64,000 nt of DNA from positions 1 to 64,000 of the forward strand of contig CAVVVW010000002.1 of NCBI GenBank assembly GCA_963751775.1, read 5' to 3'. The translations under genes and the position numbers were made by a program. Below are positions 57,859 to 64,000 of this stretch, one piece after another. The stretch comes from CADEEN01 sp963751775. Lineage in GTDB: Bacteria; Pseudomonadota; Gammaproteobacteria; Burkholderiales; Burkholderiaceae_C. Under the pieces are notes generated by a model that saw nothing but the letters and a program-made list of their open reading frames with translations, had not been told where the DNA came from and did no database searches. Position 1 is the first letter of the stretch. The number at the start of each line of letters is the position of its first letter.

Positions 57859-58880
57859 TCAGAACGGATTGCTGTGGGCGCGGTTCGACGCCAAGTACGC
57901 CAGTCGGGCCTGGAATGCGGGTGTCGGAAGCAGCTTGTCGGCCCAAAGCCAGGTGTTGGCCGTGGCGGCGGCTTCGGTGGGCGTGGCGGGGACCAGCGTC
58001 GCCGTGTTGCAGTCCGGCAGCGGCGCCGTGTCCAGGCAGGCCGCAGCGGTCACGTTGGCCAGGCCATAGGCGGCCGGGTTCTTGACGACGTTCTGCAGGT
58101 CGATGTCGCCGTAGGCCAGGCCGATCAGGTGGCCGTCGTTGATCAGCGTGACGCTCATCCGGTTGTTGAACGCCTCGACCAGATCGTGGATCAGCGTCGA
58201 GCGCGTCGCGTCGCCGGTGTCCGTGTTCTGTGCAATCGCGAACGGCGAAAAGCCGATGTCCGGCGTGGTGATCACGACCACGGCCGGGCCGCTCTTGCGC
58301 GAGCTGGTTGACCAGCGTCCCCAGCGCCGCGCCACGCGTGCGCGCCTCGCCCAGCAGCGCATCGCGGCCGACCGTGGGGTACATGCCATACAGCTCGAGG
58401 ATGTCGTTGTGTCCGAACATCACCAGCGCCAGATCCTTCTCGCCCAGCGCGTCGCCCTGCACTGCGGCGATCTGCACCGCGAAATCGGCCACCTTGCCTT
58501 CTGCGGTTCCTGGACGGGCCGGACGCGCCAGCACCTGGCCCGCGGCCACGGTGGCTGCGCCCAGGCAGCGGTCGAAGTGCCAGCCCGAAGCTGGTGGCCA
58601 CGGTCTGCACCCAGATCGGGTTGCGCGTGCAGTCGAGCGTGGTCGGGTCGTCGACGACCGTGCCATCGGGCAGGGTGATCTGCTTGAACGCGTTGATGCT
58701 GTACTTGCGGCCGTCGGTTTCGATCGTGCTCAGCTCGTCACCGAAGACCAGCACCCGGGTCGGTATGAACGGCTCGATCTGGGTGCCGCCGCCGCACGAC
58801 GCCAGCAGCACGGCGCCCGCCAAAGCCGCGGTCCGGCACCAGGGGTGCGCGCCCAGGCGGGCCAGTAACTTGAAACTCAT
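57859..58880 (-). CDS. SGNH-fold lipoprotein lacking catalytic Ser and His (frame breaks)
   Basis: About 340 residues; breaks near 58590 and 58290. Lipobox L-A-S-C-G-G-G. Block I reads V-F-G-D-E-L-S-T, with Glu where GDSL enzymes have the nucleophilic Ser. Block III F-G-H-N-D-I is kept. The C-terminal block reads W-A-D-K-L-L-P-T, with Leu where the catalytic His is expected. Block I and the C-terminal block are each clean within one frame, so these are not frame artefacts. Probably a non-hydrolytic paralogue of the neighbouring esterase. Ends in S-N-P-F. Confidence 0.7.
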
Positions 58881-58908
58881 GCCATCTCCAACACCAACGA
58901 TCAATCGG

Positions 58909-59955
58909 TCAAAAACCGGCCCCGAACGAGGCCGCCGCCGCGCGCTGCAGGCGGTCGCGCACGCCGTCCCAGTCGGCCCCGGCGGGGGGCTGCTCGACCC
59001 AGATCAGTGCCACCCCGAGCGCATCGAGTTCCCGCAACACCGCAAACAATTCGTAGGCCGCTGCGCGCGGCGCGTCGGGCATCGTGCGTTGCACCAGACC
59101 AGCGGCCGGCGGCACGCGCACGGTGCGGGAATATACCGCCAGCCTCGGCCCAGCCGCCGCGCTCGGCTTGGCCGGTGCTGCCGCGGCCTGCGCGTCGGCC
59201 CATAGCGCAATGGCGCCCTGCAGCGCCGCGCGTGGCATCAGGCGCACGCTGGCATGCGGCGCGTAGTGCGCGGCCAGCGTGCCCGAGGCACGCGGCGCGT
59301 CGGCATCGCGGTCGGCCAGCGGTGCGCCGGCCGCCGCGGCCAATGCCTCGCGGGACAGGCTGCCCGGGCGCAGCAGCACCGGCACGCTCGCGCGAGCAAT
59401 CGACGATCGCCGACTCGATGCCCACGGCGCACGGCCCGCCGTCGAGCACGGCGAGCGCTGGCGCCGTGTCGGCGAATTCGCTTTGCACATGTGCCGCCGT
59501 GGTCGGGCTGACGCGGCCGAAACGGTTCGCGCTCGGCGCAGCCACACCGGGCACGCCGCGCCGCGCCGCAGCCAGCAACAAGGCGTGCGCCAGCGCGTGG
59601 CCCGGGCAGCGCAGGCCGATCGTGCCCTGCCCGCCGGCGGCGGCGCCGCCCAGGCCAGGCCGGCGCGGCACGATCAGCGTCAGCGGGCCGGGCCAGAAGG
59701 CCTGGGCCAGCCGTTCGGCCAGCGGCGGCCAGTGGGCGGCGAATTGGCGCGCCTGGACGGCATCGCTGACGTGCACGATCAGCGGGTGGTCGGCGGGCCG
59801 GCCCTTGGCGGCGAAGATCCTGCCACCGCGGCATCGTCGTCGGCGCGCGCGCCGAGGCCGTAGACGGTTTCGGTCGGGAAGGCCACCAGCGCGCCGGCGG
59901 CCAGCAAGTCGGCCGCCTGCTCGACGGCCTGCGGGTCTGCACCGTTCAGCAACAT
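58909..59955 (-). CDS. L-threonylcarbamoyladenylate synthase, Sua5-type (two frame breaks)
   Basis: About 348 residues. Makes threonylcarbamoyl-AMP, the first step of tRNA t6A. The YrdC domain has F-P-T-E-T-V-Y-G-L-G near residue 32, K-G-R-P-x-x-H-P-L-I (K-G-R-P-A-D-H-P-L-I-V) and P-S-A-N-R-F-G. The C-terminal Sua5 domain has S-G-T-L-A-A-H-Y-A-P. Breaks near 59822 and 59393. Start ATG at 59955, six nt after purK; purE-purK-sua5 is a common Burkholderiales order. tsaB lies 4 kb away on the same strand. Confidence 0.9.
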
Positions 59956-59961
59956 GCCGTG

Positions 59962-61152
59962 TCAGAACAACGGCAGGCCGAGCATCTGTGCGGCCTGCTG
60001 GGCCACGCGGCGCGCGCCGGCGGCATCGGCCGCGGTGATCGTCAGGTGCCCCATCTTGCGGCCGCGCCGGGGGCTCGCCTTGCCGTACAGGTGCAGGTGC
60101 GTGCCGGGCAGCGCCAGCACCTCGGCCCACGGCGGTGTGCGTTCGCCGCCGCCGGCGCCCTCGGCGGTGAACCACAAGTCGCCGAGCAGGTTGAGCATCA
60201 CGGCCGGCGAATGCAGCCGCGGCTCGACCAGCGGCAATCCGGCGAGGCAGCGCACCTGCAATTCGAACTGCGAGACGTCGCAGGCGTCGAGGCTGTAATG
60301 GCCCGAGTTGTGCGGCCGCGGCGCCATTTCGTTGGCCACCAGCGTGCCGTCCTCGAGAACGAAGAATTCGACGCAGAGCACGCCGATGTAGCGCATCGCC
60401 TCGGCGAGCTTGGTCGCCGCGGCGATGGCCTGCTGCTGCAGGGCCGGCCCGACATCGGGCGCAGGCACCTGCGTGACGGCCAGGATGCCGGCGCGGTGCA
60501 GGTTCTGCTGCACCGGCAGGTGCACGCAGGCGCCGTCGGCACCGCGGGCCACGATGACGCTGAGTTCGTGCGCCAGCGCCAGCCGCTGCTCGAGCACGCA
60601 GGGCACGCGCTGCATTGCAGCCCACGCGGCGGCCAGCGCTGCGCGGTCGCCGACCTGCGCCTGGCCCTTGCCGTCGTAGCCCATGCGCGCCGTCTTCAGG
60701 ATGCCCGGCAGCAGCGATGCCGGCGCCGCGTCGAGCTGCGCGGCGTTTTCGATCAGCGCGAACGGCGCGCAAGGCACGCCGTTGGCAATGAACTGCTGTT
60801 TCTCGACCGCGCGGTCCTGGCACAGGGCCACGCTTTCCGCCGACGGCGCGACCGGCCGGTGCGCGCCGAGCGTGTACAGCGCCGAGGCCGGCACGTTCTC
60901 GAACTCGGTGGTGATCGCCGAGCTGCGTTGCATCAATTGCGCCAGGCCCGGCTCACCGAGGTAATCGGCCTCGACGTGGTAATGCGCAACCAGGCCGGCC
61001 GGGCTGGTCGGGTCGGGGTCGAGCACGGCCGTGAAGTAGCCCATGGATTGCGCCGCCTGCACGAACATGCGGCCGAGCTGGCCGCCGCCCATCACGCCCA
61101 GCGTGGCCGGGCGGCCGTCGGCGCCGTGGCTGCCGGGGAGGATCGTTTTCAT
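59962..61152 (-). CDS. purK: N5-carboxyaminoimidazole ribonucleotide synthase
   Basis: 396 residues, intact. ATP-grasp enzyme that carboxylates AIR with bicarbonate in purine synthesis. N-terminal G-V-M-G-G-G-Q-L-G-R-M, T-E-F-E-N-V-P near residue 85, the K-T-A-R-M-G-Y-D-G-K-G-Q loop near residue 150 and N-E-M-A-P-R-P-H-N-S-G-H near residue 275 are diagnostic. It lies 75 nt after purE, separated by a G+C-rich foldback element. Confidence 0.97.
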   Translation of the reverse strand: MKTILPGSHGADGRPATLGVMGGGQLGRMFVQAAQSMGYFTAVLDPDPTSPAGLVAHYHVEADYLGEPGLAQLMQRSSAITTEFENVPASALYTLGAHRPVAPSAESVALCQDRAVEKQQFIANGVPCAPFALIENAAQLDAAPASLLPGILKTARMGYDGKGQAQVGDRAALAAAWAAMQRVPCVLEQRLALAHELSVIVARGADGACVHLPVQQNLHRAGILAVTQVPAPDVGPALQQQAIAAATKLAEAMRYIGVLCVEFFVLEDGTLVANEMAPRPHNSGHYSLDACDVSQFELQVRCLAGLPLVEPRLHSPAVMLNLLGDLWFTAEGAGGGERTPPWAEVLALPGTHLHLYGKASPRRGRKMGHLTITAADAAGARRVAQQAAQMLGLPLF

Positions 61153-61227
61153 CTCGGGGCCCGCACGGCCGCCCGAAGGGCCCCGAGCGCCCCCCGGGGG
61201 GCCGCGAACGCAGTGAGCTTGGGGGCC
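61153..61227. repeat. Palindromic intergenic element in purE-purK
   Basis: Gap between purE and purK with several short inverted repeats, including GGCCC/GGGCC arms and the CCCCCCGGGGGG palindrome at about 61190-61202. Similar in style to the ahcY-tlyA element at 5411-5460, but not identical. Probably a dispersed repeat with an RNA-structural effect inside the operon. Confidence 0.5.
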
Positions 61228-61725
61228 TCATTTCAATTGTTGAGTCATGTCGCGCGCGGCCTCGGTCTGGCGCGTGCGATAGGCGTCCAGCTTGGCCAGC
61301 AATGCTGCATCCTCGCGCGCCAACAGCGCCACCGCGAACAGCGCGGCGTTGGCCGCGCCCGCCTCGCCGATGGCGAAGGTGGCCACCGGCACCCCCCTGG
61401 GCATCTGCACGATCGAGTACAGCGAGTCGACGCCGCTCAGGTGCTTGGAAGCCACCGGCACACCGAGCACGGGCAGGCTGGTCTTGGCCGCCAGCATGCC
61501 CGGCAGGTGGGCCGCGCCGCCGGCACCGGCGATGATCGCGGCCAGGCCGCGGCCGCGCGCCTGGCTGGCATAGGCGAACAGGTCGTCGGGCATGCGGTGC
61601 GCCGAGATGACCCGGCACTCATGGGCCACGCCGAACTCGGCGAGAATGGCGGCCGCGTGCTGCAGGGTTTGCCAATCGCTGGCCGAACCCATCACCACGC
61701 CGACCAGGGGGCTGGGCTCAGACAA
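61228..61725 (-). CDS. purE: N5-carboxyaminoimidazole ribonucleotide mutase
   Basis: 165 residues, intact. Converts N5-CAIR to CAIR. Class I PurE signatures: V-M-G-S-A-S-D-W near residue 11 with the catalytic S/D, S-A-H-R-M-P near residue 41 with the catalytic His, and A-G-A-G-G-A-A-H-L-P-G near residue 66. First gene of purE-purK-sua5; divergent from the thioredoxin-like gene with 71 nt between starts. Confidence 0.97.
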   Translation of the reverse strand: MSEPSPLVGVVMGSASDWQTLQHAAAILAEFGVAHECRVISAHRMPDDLFAYASQARGRGLAAIIAGAGGAAHLPGMLAAKTSLPVLGVPVASKHLSGVDSLYSIVQMPRGVPVATFAIGEAGAANAALFAVALLAREDAALLAKLDAYRTRQTEAARDMTQQLK

Positions 61726-61796
61726 GCGCTCGCTCCGGGTTCATGCTGCAGGAAGCCTTGAATTGTAGGCGGCGCTCCCAAACTTCCATCCCATAT

Positions 61797-62741
61797 ATGC
61801 ACGACATCACGATCGCCAACTTCGAGGCCGACCTCATCAAGGCCTCGCAGCACCAGCCGGTGCTGCTCGACATCTGGGCCCCCTGGTGCGGCCCGTGCAA
61901 GCAACTCGGGCCGGTGCTGGAGAAGCTCGAGGTCGCCTACGCCGGGCGCTTCAAGCTGGCCAAGCTGAACAGCGACGAGCAGCCCGAGATCGCCTCCCAG
62001 TTGAGCCAGGCCTTCGGCGTGCGCTCGATTCCGTTCTGCGTGCTGTTTGCCGGCGGCCAGCCGGTGGACGGTTTCGTCGGCGCGCTGCCCGAGGCGCAGG
62101 TGCGCGCCTTCCTCGACAAGCATGTGCCCAGCACCGGTGAGCTCGAGGCCGAGGCCGAGATCGACGAAGCCGAGGCCCTGATCGCCGAGGGCGACACCGA
62201 ATCGGCGTTGGCCCGGCTGCAGCAGGCCGTGGCCATCGACCCGGCCAACGAGGTGGCACGCTACGACTACGTCAAGCTGCTGCTCGAATGCGGCCAGCTG
62301 CCGCAGGCCGAGCAGGCCTACGCGCCGGTGGCGAGCAAGGCGCTGGGCGATGCACGCATCGACGCCCTCGGCCGCTGGCTGGCCGCGCACCGCGCCGCCG
62401 CCGGCGCGCGCAGCGCCGAATCCTTGGCCAGCGCGATTGCCGCCAACAAGCGCGACTTCGAGGCCCGCTTCGAGCTGGCACAAAGCCACTTTGCCGCCGG
62501 CCGCTTCACCCAGGCGATGGACGAGCTGCTCGAGATCGTGATGCGCGACAAGGCCTGGAACCAGGAGGCGGCGCGCAAGACGTATGTCGCGATCCTGACC
62601 GTGATGAGCAAGCCGGCGCCCAAACCGGCGGCCGAGGCGGCCAAGGGCGCGCTCGAGCTCACCGGCAGATCGGCACCAGCGGCCGGCACCGACCCCATCG
62701 TCGATCAGTACCGGCGCAAGTTGAGCATGGCGCTGTTCTGA
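61797..62741 (+). CDS. CnoX/YbbN-like thioredoxin-TPR protein
   Basis: 314 residues, intact. An N-terminal thioredoxin fold (1-110) with an active W-C-G-P-C-K motif (Cys 31, Cys 34) is followed by TPR-like helices (I-D-E-A-E-A-L-I-A-E-G-D-T, A-R-Y-D-Y-V-K-L-L). This is the CnoX/YbbN architecture, a cytoplasmic chaperedoxin that protects proteins from oxidation and hands them to chaperones. E. coli YbbN lacks the first active cysteine pair arrangement; here both are present, so reductase activity is likely. ATG at 61797 fits the thioredoxin N-terminus. Confidence 0.9.
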   Translation: MHDITIANFEADLIKASQHQPVLLDIWAPWCGPCKQLGPVLEKLEVAYAGRFKLAKLNSDEQPEIASQLSQAFGVRSIPFCVLFAGGQPVDGFVGALPEAQVRAFLDKHVPSTGELEAEAEIDEAEALIAEGDTESALARLQQAVAIDPANEVARYDYVKLLLECGQLPQAEQAYAPVASKALGDARIDALGRWLAAHRAAAGARSAESLASAIAANKRDFEARFELAQSHFAAGRFTQAMDELLEIVMRDKAWNQEAARKTYVAILTVMSKPAPKPAAEAAKGALELTGRSAPAAGTDPIVDQYRRKLSMALF

Positions 62742-62830
62742 CGTCGCCTGCGACGGGTTCGTGAGGCGCTGACTGCTTTGCCTTGCATTGCGGCGTCCCG
62801 CCCCGGCGGGCCAACGCAGTAAGAAGAGGG

Positions 62831-63970
62831 TTAGACCCGCGCCGGGTCGAGTCCGGTGAGCGCCTGATCGAGCAACCCCACGATGCGCTGCTGCTGTTCG
62901 CGGTGCGCGGCGTAGTGCGTCTGCGCCGCTTGGCGATGGCGCTGGGCTGCCGCGGCGTCGCCGAGCGCGGCGGCCACTTGCGCCAGCCGGGCGGTGGCCA
63001 TCGCGCGATCGTCGGTGTCGCAGGCCTGCGCCAGCGCCTGCTCGGCGGCCGCCGCGAGCACGCGGGCCTTGGCGGCGCGCTCCTGATGCCATTCGCACCA
63101 GGCGCGATCGGCCAGCAGGCACGGGGCCAGGCGCGTCAGGCCGTCGGTCAGGGCGGCGTCGAAATGCGCATCGAACAAGGCCAGCGCCTCGGCCCAACGG
63201 CCCTGCGCGGTGAGCACCTGCGCGCGCAGCATCGGCACCAGCGAACCGAGCGACGCGGTGCCGACCCCGGCGTCGTAGTGGCCGATCGATTCGGCGCCCA
63301 GCAGGGCATGGCCGAGCGTGTGGCCGTGCGCGGCGTCGCTGCCATTGGCGTCGAACAAAAGGGCCAGCCGGGCCTGGCTGGCCCGCATCCAGGCCTGGTT
63401 GTGCATCAGCGCCGAAACGTGGGTTTCGTCGCCTTCGGCAATGGCGTGGCGGCGCGAGGCTTCGTACCAGGGCATCGCGCGCGGATGGTCGGCCGCGAAG
63501 TGATACGCATAGGCGGCGACCAGCGTGGCGCGGGCACGCGCGCCGTGGTGCTCGGGCGTGGTGTCGGCCAGCGCCTCGCGCACCAGCGAGGCCATGCGTG
63601 CCATGTCGTCGTTGGCGAAGGCCATGTTGGCCAACCAGGCCGCGGCCAGGCCATGCAAACGATGGAGCGCGGCCACGCCCTGGGTCAGCGTGTAGGCCTG
63701 TTCGATGTTCGTCTGCGCGCCGCGGCCGAGTGCGCTGTAGTAGCCGTGCAGGCCCTCGGCCAGGGCCAGCCAGGCACGCAGCGGGGTGTTGGGTTGCCAG
63801 GCCAGTTGCGCGCCGAGGTCATCGATCACCGCCTTGGCCGCTTCGAGCTGACCCTGTCGCGCCAACAGCGCGGCGCGCTCGGCCTGCAGGCACTTGGCCT
63901 CGATCGGATTGGGCGCCGCCGCGATGGCAGCGTCGAGCTTGGTCAGCAGGCGCGACTTGGGCGCAGCCAT
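62831..63970 (-). CDS. TPR-like helical protein of unknown function
   Basis: 379 residues, almost entirely alpha-helical and Ala-rich, with repeated A-x-x-x-L-A-x-x-x-G-x-x-x-A-A spacing every 35-40 residues (for example L-L-A-R-Q-G-Q-L-E-A-A-K and L-T-A-Q-G-R-W-A-E-A-L-A-L), so TPR-like. No catalytic or HTH domain is visible; it may be a detached sensor or scaffold, often placed next to GGDEF or LuxR genes outside the window. ATG at 63970; a GTG immediately before it is also possible. A TGA lies in frame just upstream. Confidence 0.6.
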   Translation of the reverse strand: MAAPKSRLLTKLDAAIAAAPNPIEAKCLQAERAALLARQGQLEAAKAVIDDLGAQLAWQPNTPLRAWLALAEGLHGYYSALGRGAQTNIEQAYTLTQGVAALHRLHGLAAAWLANMAFANDDMARMASLVREALADTTPEHHGARARATLVAAYAYHFAADHPRAMPWYEASRRHAIAEGDETHVSALMHNQAWMRASQARLALLFDANGSDAAHGHTLGHALLGAESIGHYDAGVGTASLGSLVPMLRAQVLTAQGRWAEALALFDAHFDAALTDGLTRLAPCLLADRAWCEWHQERAAKARVLAAAAEQALAQACDTDDRAMATARLAQVAAALGDAAAAQRHRQAAQTHYAAHREQQQRIVGLLDQALTGLDPARV

Positions 63971-64000
63971 CACTTCAAGTCGTCAGGCGCGCCAAGGCTT

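Overview
The window is about 70% G+C chromosomal DNA, densely coding on both strands, and looks like a Burkholderiales betaproteobacterium, probably from the Rubrivivax/Leptothrix/Piscinibacter/Methylibium neighbourhood. The evidence is three Bug/TctC-type tricarboxylate receptors plus a full TctCBA system, an SAH riboswitch in front of ahcY-tlyA-metF, the gene orders purE-purK-sua5, tsaB-rimI-udg and slt-NDUFA9-like-cca, DUF2917 and DUF6279 proteins, and G+C-rich palindromic intergenic repeats. The genus is inferred from content only. I found no rRNA, tRNA, CRISPR array, transposase or integrase.

Layout. 0-3.7 kb: an MFS exporter and a HAD phosphatase (overlapping genes), then a DUF2917 gene divergent from a LysR gene. 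3.7-7.1 kb: the methyl-cycle operon ahcY-tlyA-metF behind an SAH riboswitch. 7.0-10.8 kb: a second MFS gene, 5-formyl-THF cyclo-ligase, a TfoX-like protein and a second DUF2917/LysR divergent pair. 10.9-22.5 kb: housekeeping genes (soluble lytic transglycosylase, NDUFA9-like SDR, cca, MidA-like methyltransferase, pteridine-reductase-like SDR, folB, ttcA, a DUF6279 lipoprotein, glmU, an SGNH hydrolase).

22.6-37.9 kb is the main accessory block. It holds a LysR-controlled dapA-like/tctC pair, a flavin monooxygenase and an esterase. These are followed by a compact operon gntR-SAF dehydrogenase-tctC-tctB-tctA-pdxA-like-enolase superfamily dehydratase-dapA-like, facing a FAA-hydrolase gene. It reads as uptake and breakdown of an unidentified carboxylate or sugar acid. 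38.3-44.6 kb has visibly lower G+C and encodes a secreted protein, a lipoprotein, a penicillin-acylase-family lipoprotein and a DUF418 membrane protein. 45-51.5 kb: yihY, an AMP-forming acyl-CoA ligase, a second SAF dehydrogenase/tctC pair, a 600-bp gene-free stretch with two foldback modules, and a PhyH dioxygenase. 51.5-64 kb: an EamA transporter, type-4 uracil-DNA glycosylase, rimI, tsaB, dacB, a SemiSWEET, two tandem SGNH lipoproteins (one without its catalytic residues), sua5, purK, purE, a CnoX-like thioredoxin and a TPR-like protein.

Sequence quality matters for reading this annotation. About half of the genes are intact, but more than 30 single-base frame breaks, mostly apparent one-base insertions, interrupt otherwise well conserved genes, including essential ones such as glmU, tsaB and sua5. 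I treat them as probable sequencing or assembly errors and give the full gene extents with approximate break positions. The strongest candidates for something undescribed are the paired foldback modules at 49.98-50.49 kb, whose stems keep pairing while their sequences differ, and the 28.2-37.9 kb catabolic locus.
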